From AC-32 sp963763475 (GTDB lineage Bacteria > Actinomycetota > Thermoleophilia > Gaiellales > Gaiellaceae), in contig CAVXOR010000002.1 of the NCBI GenBank assembly GCA_963763475.1, positions 673,413 through 737,412 on the forward strand: a DNA stretch of 64,000 bases, in the 5' to 3' direction. The translations under genes were made by a program, and so were the position numbers. A model generated the notes under the pieces. That model was not told where the DNA came from and searched no databases. It was given only the letters and a program-made list of their open reading frames with translations. Positions 16,241 through 24,956 of the stretch are shown piece after piece. Position 1 is the stretch's first letter. Each line of letters opens with the position of its first letter.

Positions 16241-19153
16241 ATGGCCGCTGACCGCAAACTTCTCGCCGCCGCTTTTGCCGCCATCGCCTTCCTGACGGCG
16301 GGCCCAGCTCGTGGCGCTGTCACGCGCCCGACCCAGACCGCGCCAGCCGCCGGCGCGGTGGTCCAGTTTCTTCCGGCGTTCGCGTGGACGCCGGTCGCGG
16401 GCGCGGACAAGTACGAGTTCCAGATCAGCGCCGACGCCGGCATGAACTCGCCGGTGCTGGGCATCGGGAAAGACGACTTCTTCACGCGCAACACCCGCGC
16501 GACGCTGAAGCAGACGATCCCGAACGGCACCTACTACTGGCGCGTCCGGGCGACCAATGCCGCCGGCGGGATCTCGAACTGGACAGAGCCTCGCTCGTTC
16601 AGGAAGCTCTGGAACCTCCAACCGGCTCTGCAGAGCCCGAGCTCCGGCGACGCGCTGACGTTCCCGACGAGCCCGGTCGTGCTGACGTGGGCGGGGGTCC
16701 CCGGCGCGGCGCACTACCTCGTCTCGGCCGCGAGCGATCCGACGCTGGGCTCGCTCGTCCTCAAGTACTCGAACCAGGACGATCCGAAGGGGCCACCGAA
16801 TGTCGCCGCGACCTCCGCCGCGATCACCGCTTCGCTCGCGCCCGGTTCGTACTACTGGAGTGTCACCCCGGTGGACGCTGAGGGGAATCGCGGCGTCTCG
16901 ACGCCCGTGGCCTCGTTCAACTGGTTGTGGCCGACGGTCACGACGACCCACCTCGAGGATCTGAACTCCGCCCCCGAGGCGTACGATCCGCGGTTCTCGT
17001 GGGATCCGGTGCCGGGCGCCGCTCGCTACGAGGTCGAGATCAACTCGTCCGTCGACTTCGCTCCGGGCTCCAAGGTCTGCTGCACCGGCTCGACGATCGC
17101 GACCTCGCTCTCGCCGACGACCGTTCTGAAGGACAACGTCTATTACTGGCGTGTCCGGGCGCTCGACCCTGACGGCAACGCCGGAGTCTGGAACTACGGC
17201 ACTTCGTTCACGAAGACGTTCGACAAGGTCCCGCCGGCCGGCCCGGTCACGGGCACGAGCATCAAGCACCTCCGGATGCGAGACAACCTGGCCGATCCCG
17301 GCACTGATCTCAGCCCCGGCACGACCGGTTACCAAACCGAGGTGCCCGTAGTGCGCTGGGATCCGGTGCCCGGTGCGGCGAGCTACGAGATCGAGCTGGC
17401 CGACTGGACAGGCGTGACCTGCGCGTGGGCGACTGCGTGGTACCTGAGGAAGTCGTCCGTCACCGAGTGGGCACCGCTGAGCTCACCCGGCGGCAACCCG
17501 GTCAACTGGCAGGGCACGCTCGCCACGGACAGCATCCCGCTAACACCCGGCACGTACTGCTTCCGCGTTCGCGCGCGCAGCGACCGCGCCGCCGGCAACC
17601 AGGAGGTCTGGGGCGACTACACCTACCTGCAGAACGGCGACACCGACTCGACGGCGCCGGTCGGCCCCGCCTTCACCTGGACGGACTACCCGGATCCGAC
17701 CTCGGGCTCGGCTTCGGCCCCGTGCTCCTTCGGCTACCCCTGCCTGACCGACTACCTCGAGCCGATGGTCGGCTCGACCCCGACGCGGACGCCGCTCTTC
17801 ACCTGGAAGCCGCTCTCCGGCGCGAACAGCTACTTCGTCGTCGTCGCCAAGGATGCGAACTTCAGCAACGTGATCGACGAGGCCTTCACGCGCATCCCGG
17901 CGTACGCGCCGCGGAACTCGCTCAAGCCGACCACGTACCCGGACGAGACCACGACGTACTACTGGGCGATCCTGCCGGCCACGATGGCCAGCGGCTCCGA
18001 CGCGCCTGCGCTCGATCTGCCGAACTCGGCAAAGGGCACCTTCCAGAAGCAGTCGACGCCGCCCGACCTCGTCTCGCCGAGCGCAGTGCAGGCCTTCCTC
18101 GACCAGCCGACCTTCCGCTGGACGCCAACCCTCGGCGCGCGCCGCTACCGGTTGCAGGTCGCGGCCGACCCGACCTTCGGCGAGCCACTCGACGACGTCG
18201 TCACCGACGCGACCTCGTATTCGAGCGACACGACCTACCCGGCCGACACAGTGCTCTACTGGCGCGTTCGTACCGACGACGAGAACCTGACGGGACTCAC
18301 TTGGTCGGCGACCGGCACCTTCCAGAAGAAGCTCGCGGCGCCGGTCGCGAGCGCCTCGAACGCCGCGAAAGGCGAGACGCTGCCGGTCTGGGCCTGGAGC
18401 TCGGTTCAGGGCGCGGCGTCGTACGACCTTTCGGTCGACCAGCCGGACGGCACGCACCGCGACTTCTCCGACATCCGCACCCCGGCGGCCTCGTTCATCA
18501 AGATGACGGGCACCGGTGTCTGGCACTGGCGTGTTCGCGCCGAGTTCCCAAAGGACTCGACCGGCACCGTGCCCGGCCCCTACATGGCGACGCAGTCGTT
18601 CACTCGCACGATCGGCGAGCCCGTGAACGCGAGGACCGACAGCGCCAAGGACCACGTCCTGCTCAGCTGGGATCCGCGGCTCGGGGTCAAGGAGTACAAG
18701 GTGCAAATCGCCTCGACCCCGGACTTCAGCCGCGTCGTCGAGACGGTCTCGACGGACAACCCGAGCTACGCGCCCCCGATGACCTCGTATGGCTACACGA
18801 CGGTGAGCACGCTGTACTGGCACGTCGCTGGCGTCGACGAGGATCGCAATCAGGGCGACTGGACGCAGGCGCAGGTGATCCGCCTGCTGCCGCGCCTCCG
18901 CGTCTCCCTCAGCGGCCTGGCCCGCCCCAAGCGGATGAGCACCGTGCGCGTGACGGTGATGAACGCGCAGGGCCAGCGCCTGTCCGCCGCCAGGGTGCGC
19001 CTGACGGGCGTGGGCATCCGGCCGGTCACGAAGAACACCAACCGGCTCGGCCAGGTGGTCTTCAAGGTGAAGCCGAGGAAGAAGGGCAAGCTGTTCGTGA
19101 GCGCGACCAAGGCCGGCTTCCAGGCCGGGTACGGAGCGCTGAAGGTCCGGTGA
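16241..19153 (+). CDS. Large secreted protein with eight FN3-like modules
   Basis: 970 aa. Signal peptide in residues 1-27 (LLAAAFAAIAFLTAGPARGA). Eight modules of roughly 90-120 residues follow; each has a buried Trp strand (FAWTPVAGA, LTWAGVPGA, FSWDPVPGA, VRWDPVPGA) and ends in a YYWRVRA-like strand, seen near residues 98, 203, 300, 438, 572, 671, 761 and 857. Residues about 890-970 form an Ig-like/Big_1-type domain (GLARPKRMSTVRVTV, then VVFKVKPRKKGKLFV). Such proteins are surface or extracellular adhesins or scaffolds. No enzymatic domain is visible. Confidence 0.8.
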   Translation: MAADRKLLAAAFAAIAFLTAGPARGAVTRPTQTAPAAGAVVQFLPAFAWTPVAGADKYEFQISADAGMNSPVLGIGKDDFFTRNTRATLKQTIPNGTYYWRVRATNAAGGISNWTEPRSFRKLWNLQPALQSPSSGDALTFPTSPVVLTWAGVPGAAHYLVSAASDPTLGSLVLKYSNQDDPKGPPNVAATSAAITASLAPGSYYWSVTPVDAEGNRGVSTPVASFNWLWPTVTTTHLEDLNSAPEAYDPRFSWDPVPGAARYEVEINSSVDFAPGSKVCCTGSTIATSLSPTTVLKDNVYYWRVRALDPDGNAGVWNYGTSFTKTFDKVPPAGPVTGTSIKHLRMRDNLADPGTDLSPGTTGYQTEVPVVRWDPVPGAASYEIELADWTGVTCAWATAWYLRKSSVTEWAPLSSPGGNPVNWQGTLATDSIPLTPGTYCFRVRARSDRAAGNQEVWGDYTYLQNGDTDSTAPVGPAFTWTDYPDPTSGSASAPCSFGYPCLTDYLEPMVGSTPTRTPLFTWKPLSGANSYFVVVAKDANFSNVIDEAFTRIPAYAPRNSLKPTTYPDETTTYYWAILPATMASGSDAPALDLPNSAKGTFQKQSTPPDLVSPSAVQAFLDQPTFRWTPTLGARRYRLQVAADPTFGEPLDDVVTDATSYSSDTTYPADTVLYWRVRTDDENLTGLTWSATGTFQKKLAAPVASASNAAKGETLPVWAWSSVQGAASYDLSVDQPDGTHRDFSDIRTPAASFIKMTGTGVWHWRVRAEFPKDSTGTVPGPYMATQSFTRTIGEPVNARTDSAKDHVLLSWDPRLGVKEYKVQIASTPDFSRVVETVSTDNPSYAPPMTSYGYTTVSTLYWHVAGVDEDRNQGDWTQAQVIRLLPRLRVSLSGLARPKRMSTVRVTVMNAQGQRLSAARVRLTGVGIRPVTKNTNRLGQVVFKVKPRKKGKLFVSATKAGFQAGYGALKVR

Positions 19154-19266
19154 AGCCGGCGCCCGTCGCGAAGGCGGCTCCCCGGCCGACGCTGACGCAG
19201 CGCTTCTGGCGCGTGTTCGAGTACCGCCGCCCGATTCCGGTGCGGCGAGCGCGCTTCACGACTTAG
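19150..19266 (+). CDS. Possible 38-aa basic peptide
   Basis: GTG at 19150 overlaps the FN3-protein stop (GTGA) and reads a short Pro/Arg-rich chain with LTQRFWRVFEYRRP. The frame overlaps the last 11 bases of the convergent DMT transporter gene. The stop/start coupling makes it plausible, but codon evidence over 38 codons is weak. Confidence 0.25.
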   Translation: MKPAPVAKAAPRPTLTQRFWRVFEYRRPIPVRRARFTT

Positions 19267-20083
19267 CCGGACGAGCCAGCAGGATCGCGCCGGCCGTCAC
19301 CGCCGCGAAGGCGAGGATGCGCAGCGCTCCGAGGGCCCCCGACGGCACCGGCTCGCCCAGGATCACGCTGCCCGCCGCGATCGGCAGCGCGTTCGTGAGC
19401 AGCGTCGCGATCCCGGCGACCGTGAGCGCGCCACGCTTCTGGTAGCCCAGCTGAAGGAACAACGTGCCGAGCGAGTAGCCGATCACGACCCCGACGCCGA
19501 AGAGGACCCGGACGTCTCCCTGGGTGGCCACCTTGACCGCGATGTCGCCGATCGAGAAGAAGAGCCCGCCGGCGATGCCGTAGGCGACTCCGCGCGCTCC
19601 GAACCGCCACCCGAGCGCAAGCGCGAGGACGCCGGCCGCCGCAGTCGCACCGAGCCAGAGGAGGATCTCCCCAGTCACGCCGCCTGTGCCCTCGCCGCTG
19701 CCGCCGGCCAGCGAGACGGCGAGCGCGAGCAGCCCGGACATCGAGATCAACACGCCCGCGAGCTCGGCCCGCCCGAGCCGCCGGTGGCTCATCCGGGCCG
19801 AGACGAAGGCGAGGATCCCGATTCCGCCCGCGGCCACGCTCTGGACGAGCGTGAGCGGCGCCAGCGCCAGCGCGAGCACGTAGAGCGCAAAGCCGGCGCT
19901 CTCGAGCGCGAAGCCGAGGAGCCAGCTGCGGTCGGTGAGCAGCGCGTGCACAGAGTGCAAGGGCCGGCGAAGCGAAAGCGCGGGTAGCGCCGCCGCCGCA
20001 TCGTGCTCGCGGAGGTACGCGACGTTCGTCAGCGTCGTCGAAGCGAGCGCGAGGACGAGAGCGACTCCGGTCTGGGTGCTCAC
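19256..20083 (-). CDS. DMT superfamily membrane transporter (EamA-like)
   Basis: 275 aa, about nine to ten hydrophobic helices arranged as two halves, as in the drug/metabolite transporter superfamily (GVLISMSGLLALAV in the middle, LGEPVPSGALGALRILAF near the C-terminus). The conserved late LGEP turn is characteristic. Exporter of an unknown small molecule. Stands alone, convergent with the FN3 protein. Confidence 0.72.
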   Translation of the reverse strand: MSTQTGVALVLALASTTLTNVAYLREHDAAAALPALSLRRPLHSVHALLTDRSWLLGFALESAGFALYVLALALAPLTLVQSVAAGGIGILAFVSARMSHRRLGRAELAGVLISMSGLLALAVSLAGGSGEGTGGVTGEILLWLGATAAAGVLALALGWRFGARGVAYGIAGGLFFSIGDIAVKVATQGDVRVLFGVGVVIGYSLGTLFLQLGYQKRGALTVAGIATLLTNALPIAAGSVILGEPVPSGALGALRILAFAAVTAGAILLARPAKS

Positions 20084-20131
20084 GGGAGCCGCATCGAGTT
20101 GTCCATCCTAGGGATGCAAGACAATTGCGCC

Positions 20132-20284
20132 ATGACCCTGCTCTGGTTTGTCGTCTGGCTGATCTCGAACGTGATCGGCGATCACGAGCCGCTGCTGTTC
20201 GACCCGGTCAACTGGTGGACCGGCACGCTGCTCGCCGCGATCGCCCTCGACCTCGGTCGCCAGCACGCTTCCAAGCATCTCTAG
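20132..20284 (+). CDS. Small membrane protein, 50 aa
   Basis: ATG at 20132. Two hydrophobic segments (LLWFVVWLISNVIG and WWTGTLLAAIALDLG) separated by an acidic, Asp/Pro-containing loop. The organisation suggests a two-helix membrane microprotein; similar orphan proteins occur in actinobacteria. Function unknown. Confidence 0.5.
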   Translation: MTLLWFVVWLISNVIGDHEPLLFDPVNWWTGTLLAAIALDLGRQHASKHL

Positions 20285-20339
20285 CGCGTGACGGGACAGC
20301 TAGCCGTCGCGATGACCCGCGAGGCCAGGCGATTCGACT

Positions 20340-20669
20340 TCAGTCGGGGCGCGGGGCGAGCCAGAAGCCGATGATCGAGCCCATCGTCCCGAAGGCCCAT
20401 TTCTGGACGTCGGCCTCGTACCGGTTGCTGAGGATGATCCAGAGCGAGGCGATCAACAGGATGATCGTGATCACGTGAATCATCTGGACGTTGTCGAGCA
20501 AGCTTCCTTTCGCAGCAGCCCGCGGGCGTGGGGGCACCGGAATCGTTTCGACGCCGCGTCTCGGGGGCTCGTCGAGGCCATGCCTCCTCGCTTTCCAGCG
20601 AAGCCTCACGGCGTACCCCACGAGAATCGCGAACGTTGCTGTGAAGAGCAGGACGGCGGTCGTCTCCAT
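20340..20669 (-). CDS. Two-helix membrane protein, 109 aa, unknown function
   Basis: An N-terminal helix (AVLLFTATFAILVGYAVRL) and a second near residues 62-82 (MIHVITIILLIASLWIIL) flank a basic Pro-rich cytoplasmic linker. No known motif. Its ATG at 20669 overlaps the ATG of the divergent hydrolase by two bases, so one of the two starts is probably annotated too far upstream. Confidence 0.55.
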   Translation of the reverse strand: METTAVLLFTATFAILVGYAVRLRWKARRHGLDEPPRRGVETIPVPPRPRAAAKGSLLDNVQMIHVITIILLIASLWIILSNRYEADVQKWAFGTMGSIIGFWLAPRPD

Positions 20670-21360
20670 GGCGCTCCCTTTCGCTGGCGGCTCCGACGAT
20701 CGTAAGCCGGAGACGCGCCGGGCTCCAAGCCGGGGACTGACAAGTCCCGTAACGTTCCTGCAGCTGGACGAGCCCTCCGCACACGATGTCGTCGACGGCC
20801 CGCTGTGGGCATCGCTCCGCGGCTCCGGGTCGCCAACCGTGGTGTTCGAGGCCGGAGGAGGGGAGGGCTCGTCGGTCTGGAGCGAGTTGGAGCGCGAGGT
20901 CCGAGACCGTTGCGAGGTCCGGACGATGCTCTACGACCGCGCCGGGCTCGGTCGCAGCCCAGCGAGCCAGCCGCCGTACCGGATCGACCGCGAAGCGGAA
21001 GCCCTGCGGCGGGAGCTCGACCGGCACGGCATCACCGCTCCGGTCGTGCTCGTGGCGTACTCCTACGGCGGGTTCGTCGCGACGCTCGTGGCCGCCACGG
21101 ACTCGCGCATAGCCGGGGTCGTCCTCGTCGACGCCAACCTCGCCGGCTTCTTCGACGACGCGCAAATCGAACGCCTGCTCGCGACCTACAGGCCGCAGTT
21201 CTCTGCGCTCGAGCAGGCAGCGCCGGAGCTGGCAAAGGTCATGATCCCGGTCATCGAGGCCTACCCCGCAACGGTCGCGCGGCTCAGGCAGGTCGAGATC
21301 CCGGCCGCGACACCGACCATCGACACGGAGGTCGTCGCAGCCGTGCGCGCCCGACCTTAA
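20668..21360 (+). CDS. Alpha/beta hydrolase lacking its C-terminal part
   Basis: 230 aa from ATG 20668; no standard start lies between it and the fold, which begins about 25 codons later. Oxyanion segment VVFEAGGGEGSS, then YDRAGLGRS and nucleophile elbow AYSYGG, followed by VVLVDANLAGF, as in alpha/beta hydrolases. The chain stops where the cap is ending, and the usual catalytic His (HMI or GHS-type motif) is not present. Either a truncated, inactive gene or a divergent family member. Reaction unknown. Confidence 0.6.
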   Translation: MALPFAGGSDDRKPETRRAPSRGLTSPVTFLQLDEPSAHDVVDGPLWASLRGSGSPTVVFEAGGGEGSSVWSELEREVRDRCEVRTMLYDRAGLGRSPASQPPYRIDREAEALRRELDRHGITAPVVLVAYSYGGFVATLVAATDSRIAGVVLVDANLAGFFDDAQIERLLATYRPQFSALEQAAPELAKVMIPVIEAYPATVARLRQVEIPAATPTIDTEVVAAVRARP

Positions 21361-21369
21361 GCTAGGGCG

Positions 21370-21585
21370 TCAGCGTGAGTGGACGCTGTGATCGCGCCCT
21401 GGTTCGAGCACGTCGGGCGTGGGGGCGGAGAGGAGGGAGCTGCCGGCCTGTTTCGCCGCCGTGTTCTGCGAGATTCTGATCGTCTGGCGACGTGCTGCGT
21501 CCAGACGTTGAGCCTCGTCCGAGGCTAGCGTTTCTGGGTCGGTGGGCCCCCGCCACCAAGACATCAGCTTCTGCAGGGGATTCAT
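21370..21585 (-). CDS. Small hypothetical protein, 71 aa
   Basis: ATG at 21585 chosen because the preceding in-frame 29 codons are Arg/Pro-rich and not protein-like. The chain begins MNPLQKLMSWWRGPTDPETL and continues with a charged helix (DEAQRLDAARRQTIRIS). Trp-Trp-Arg-Gly followed by an acidic helix is a pattern of short orphan proteins in this group. Function unknown. It is convergent with the truncated hydrolase. Confidence 0.4.
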   Translation of the reverse strand: MNPLQKLMSWWRGPTDPETLASDEAQRLDAARRQTIRISQNTAAKQAGSSLLSAPTPDVLEPGRDHSVHSR

Positions 21586-21693
21586 GATCCCATCGTAGCC
21601 TCGGGGCACTCGCGGCAAGGTGTCCGGTCCCCGGCGCACCAGCCTCGACCTTGGTTGGGTCGGGCAGACCATGGGCGCGCCATCGAAGACGAG

Positions 21694-22479
21694 CTACCCG
21701 TCCAGCTCGAAGAGCCGGGTGGAGAAGATGGTTCGGAATCCGAGCCGCTCGTAGATGCGCTGCCCCATCGGCGAGGAGCCGAGGACGGCGAACGTGGCTC
21801 CGGCGCGCGCCGCGTGGCGCATCGCTTCGTCGGTGATCGCGGCACCAAAGCCACGTCGGCGGGCGTCGGGCCGCGTGCACACGAAGTAGATGCCTGCGGT
21901 CGAATCGGTCAGCAGGGTGGAGGCGGTGGCGACGGGATCGTCTGCCACCGTGCCGACGAAATGGCGCCATCGACTGCGTGGTTCGAGTCCAATGATGGCG
22001 AAGACGCCGGCGACCCAGTCGGCCTCCTTGGGCCCCTCACCGAACCCAGCGGCGAGAACCTGGCGGTACTCGTCGAGGGCAGAGGCGTCCTCGACAGGCC
22101 TGACCTGCAACTCGGTGGCCATGGGCATGTCAGCCAACGCCGCGAGCTGTGCGGCCATCGCAGGCTCATCGCCCCCGTCTTCGAAGCCCGCGTCCAGAAG
22201 GAGACGCGGGAGATCGTGAGGATGCATTCCCGGGGTCCAGTGCCACGAGCCCGGCAGGGAGCGCTGCCGCAGTGCATCCCGCCACTCCTCCACCAAGAAA
22301 CCGCTCCGCCCTTCGGAGGCGGTGCATCGGACAACCGCGTTGTGGTATCCGATCGGCGAACCCCCGATCGTCCACGCGATCTCGTCGTCTAGCCGTTCGA
22401 CGCCGCCGCCAGCTCTCCCCATCGACAGTAGGAACGCGACGAAGTTTGTCTCGATGAGGTCAGCGGCCTGGGCGCTCAT
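21694..22479 (-). CDS. GNAT family N-acetyltransferase
   Basis: 261 aa from an ATG at 22479; the frame is open to another ATG at 22596 but the extra 39 residues are not acetyltransferase-like. The GNAT acetyl-CoA pyrophosphate loop is at residues 200-218 (CTRPDARRRGFGAAIT), followed by MRHAARAGATFAVLGSS and the late YERLGFRTI strand. Residues 1-120 form a second, degenerate N-terminal lobe. Substrate unknown. Confidence 0.75.
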   Translation of the reverse strand: MSAQAADLIETNFVAFLLSMGRAGGGVERLDDEIAWTIGGSPIGYHNAVVRCTASEGRSGFLVEEWRDALRQRSLPGSWHWTPGMHPHDLPRLLLDAGFEDGGDEPAMAAQLAALADMPMATELQVRPVEDASALDEYRQVLAAGFGEGPKEADWVAGVFAIIGLEPRSRWRHFVGTVADDPVATASTLLTDSTAGIYFVCTRPDARRRGFGAAITDEAMRHAARAGATFAVLGSSPMGQRIYERLGFRTIFSTRLFELDG

Positions 22480-22830
22480 TTGCTCGGTCTTGACCGCATC
22501 GTCGCACGAGCGGAACGTGAGGCGATGACCGGCGATCACCGCACCGAAGCACGCCGTTTCCTCCGAGGCCCGTTTTCTCGCAAGGTCGTTCGCCATCTGC
22601 CTGGCGGTGCAGACCCCGCTTCCGCCCGACGCTACGCGGGCGGGGTGAGGGAACAGATCGGCTTCAGCGTGAGTCGCTGTCGATCGGCATCACCGAGCTT
22701 CGGGGAGTACCCGTCGCCTCTGTGCTTGGGCTCTGAGAGAACCCTTGTATTTGGGATGGGCGAGGACGAGAATCGCCTGAAGGGAAGCGGGCTCCTCGGA
22801 CCGGGAGTTCGCCAGGAAGGGAGAGGGAAG
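22480..22830. other. Intergenic region between divergent GNAT and secreted-protein genes
   Basis: About 350 bases with no convincing gene. The GNAT-proximal 117 bases could be an N-terminal extension of that protein. A purine-rich GGAAGGGAGAGGGAAG immediately before 22831 is a strong ribosome binding site for the secreted protein. I see no clear -35/-10 pair, repeat or terminator. Confidence 0.35.
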
Positions 22831-23364
22831 ATGAAGCTCACGAGAAGGCCTCGTTTGGGCCAGCGATTCGGCATGCTCGCCGCCTTGAGCACCGGACTGT
22901 TGCTGACCTGCTTCGTGATCAGCGGACCGGCGCTTGCAGGAGGCGGTAACTCAAGCGCGGCGAAGCTGTGCCAGAAGGGCGGCTGGCAGGCGGTGCAAAC
23001 GGGCACCGGCGGCACCTTTACCAGTGAGGAGGCCTGCGTCTCCGCCGGGGCACACGGCGTGGCTTTGTTCAAGCCCTCGGTCACCGTGAGCCCGACGCAT
23101 GTTCCGGAAGGGGTGAGCAGTTCGGTGACCGTGACAGGCTTTCATCCATCGAGCAGCGGCGATCTGACGATCCATGTCTTGCCTGCGGGGGGAACGCTGA
23201 CCTTTCTCGCCATTCCGACTAACTCGGCGGGAGCATTGCCCCCCGGGATCACCGCCACCTTCACCGCGGGCGCCTGCGCGAACGGCGTCACGGGCGCTGA
23301 GATCTCCTTCACCGACGTGTTCGGTCTACACGCTTCAACGATTCTCACTCTCGACTGTCCGTAG
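22831..23364 (+). CDS. Secreted protein of unknown function, 177 aa
   Basis: ATG at 22831 with a strong GGAGAGGGAAG ribosome binding site. Sec signal peptide over residues 1-36 (LAALSTGLLLTCFVISGPALA). The mature N-terminus has CQKGGWQAVQTGTGGTFTSE and a Cys pair, a pattern seen in small actinobacterial extracellular proteins. The second half is Ser/Thr/Gly-rich and Ig-like (VTVSPTHVPEGVSSSVTVTG). No enzymatic motif. Confidence 0.65.
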   Translation: MKLTRRPRLGQRFGMLAALSTGLLLTCFVISGPALAGGGNSSAAKLCQKGGWQAVQTGTGGTFTSEEACVSAGAHGVALFKPSVTVSPTHVPEGVSSSVTVTGFHPSSSGDLTIHVLPAGGTLTFLAIPTNSAGALPPGITATFTAGACANGVTGAEISFTDVFGLHASTILTLDCP

Positions 23365-23602
23365 AGCGACGCTGAGCCGTCCCGGTCGGAGCCGGAAGAG
23401 GATCAGGCGCTTCGACCGGGACGGCGGTGAGCCGAGGCTCTCTCGTCGTTGCCTCGGCGACGACGAGGTTGCTGTGCTGGAAGCCATGACGGGGTCGGCT
23501 GCGAGTCCCTAGGCCACGCGTGCTGCTCGAGCCGCGGGGCATCTTGACTAAGACGCCACTGCGCGCGAGACTCAAGCCAGTCCAAAGAGAGAAGCATCGG
23601 CG

Positions 23603-24397
23603 ATGTCTCATTTCCGCATGCTGCGGCTCGTTTTCTTTGTGGCTGCGCTTGTCGTCGTACTCGTGCCGGTAGTCGGGGCATCCGCGCAGACAGAGAACCA
23701 TCGCGTACCTCTAAATGTGAGCGTCGTCGGCGACGGAGTCGTCGTCAGCCAGGATCAACGGATTCGGTGCAGCTCAGGCTGTTCCGCCGCCTACCGAGCA
23801 GGTTCACTCGTCACGCTGAATGCGCGCCCTATACGAGATGCCAAGTTTCTGCGCTGGCGTGGCGACTGCGTCGGGACTGCGACCGTATGTTCCGTAGCGC
23901 TTGATCGACAGACGACCGTCAAGGCTTTGTTCGACCAGGCGTCGCCTCCGCCGCCGCCACCACCACCGCCGCCTCCGCCCGCCCAGTGCGCCGATGGGAA
24001 GGACAACGATGGAGACGGGCTGATCGACTATCCGGCCGATCCGGGCTGCTCGAGCGCGGCCGACGATAACGAGGACGATTCTGCGCCACCGCCGCCACCA
24101 CCGCCTCCGCCACCGCCGCCACCTCCGCCGCCGCCGCCGCGACCCCGGTATGGAGTCAACGTCTCCGTGTCGGGGAATGGCACTGTCAATGGAGTGAATA
24201 TTCGCTGCGGCGGCCGGCGGGGAACGCTGCTCGCTTGCGAGGCCCTCTTTCTGTACGGCAGGACCGTGGTTCTGCGGGCAGTGCCAGTGGGTCACAGTCG
24301 ATTTGCGGGTTGGAGCGGCTTTTGCCAAGGGAAGAAGTTGCGTTGCTCAGTGCGAGTAACGGCACCTAAGACGGTCGCGGCTCTATTCCGGCGCTGA
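23603..24397 (+). CDS. Secreted protein with two InlB-like repeats and polyproline linkers
   Basis: 264 aa. Signal peptide over residues 1-29. Two divergent InlB B-repeat-like modules (VSVVGDGVVVS with CSSGC and FLRWRGDC; VSVSGNGTVNGV with FAGWSGFCQG) flank a middle piece, ADGKDNDGDGLIDYPADPGC, rich in Asp/Asn like a calcium-binding loop. The three parts are separated by polyproline runs of about 12 and 18 residues. The nucleotide runs (CCGCCACCACC-type) are slippage-prone. Probably a surface or extracellular protein; function unknown. Confidence 0.7.
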   Translation: MSHFRMLRLVFFVAALVVVLVPVVGASAQTENHRVPLNVSVVGDGVVVSQDQRIRCSSGCSAAYRAGSLVTLNARPIRDAKFLRWRGDCVGTATVCSVALDRQTTVKALFDQASPPPPPPPPPPPPAQCADGKDNDGDGLIDYPADPGCSSAADDNEDDSAPPPPPPPPPPPPPPPPPPRPRYGVNVSVSGNGTVNGVNIRCGGRRGTLLACEALFLYGRTVVLRAVPVGHSRFAGWSGFCQGKKLRCSVRVTAPKTVAALFRR

Positions 24398-24398
24398 A

Positions 24399-24944
24399 GT
24401 GTCCGAGCGGAAGCGTGACGGTGGGGGCATGCTCCTGCGAGTCATCACAGCGATCGGAATCCTCGTCTCCGTGCTCGTTGGCGGCTCAAGCCTGCTCTTG
24501 TCCCTGCGTCCCGGCCTAAGGCCGTGTCTCGGAGGCACGAACGCCAGCTTCACTGGAGCACCTGTCTTTCCACACGTGGGCTTCCGTGACCATCAGATCC
24601 GGACAGGCGAATCACGACAGGACGCTGCCAAGGAGCCGAACCTACTGGGCGCTGAGGTTCGCTTCAGCTACCGGGCGAGCGACCTACGCGGCGCTGAACT
24701 CCCGCTGACCTGGTCGCTCGTGACGGTCGAGAAGGACGGTGCGCTTGGAGCGGTTGTCCCTGGGGAGGATCGCGCTCTGGCGATGACGGTAAAGCCAGAT
24801 GCTTGCACCGAGAACGGGGGCAAGGACTTGTGGGTGCTCATTCCAGACTCTCGCAAGCGATATCGCATCGTCCTCGAGCTCTACCAGAGCACAACGCGAG
24901 ACAACCGGCTCGCACTGATGGAAACGCCGATCTTCCACGGTTAG
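24399..24944 (+). CDS. Single-pass membrane protein with extracytoplasmic domain, 181 aa
   Basis: GTG start one base after the previous stop. Short charged N-terminus, membrane helix at residues 11-35 (MLLRVITAIGILVSVLVGG), then an extracellular domain of about 140 residues with one Cys near each end. No recognised family. Operon position suggests it is made with the polyproline protein. Confidence 0.55.
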   Translation: MSERKRDGGGMLLRVITAIGILVSVLVGGSSLLLSLRPGLRPCLGGTNASFTGAPVFPHVGFRDHQIRTGESRQDAAKEPNLLGAEVRFSYRASDLRGAELPLTWSLVTVEKDGALGAVVPGEDRALAMTVKPDACTENGGKDLWVLIPDSRKRYRIVLELYQSTTRDNRLALMETPIFHG

Positions 24945-24956
24945 GTAGGCGGACGC

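Noticed and set aside
23941..24140. Possible CRISPR or tandem repeat at the CCG/CCA runs
   Set aside because: The runs encode polyproline within a gene and have no spacer structure.
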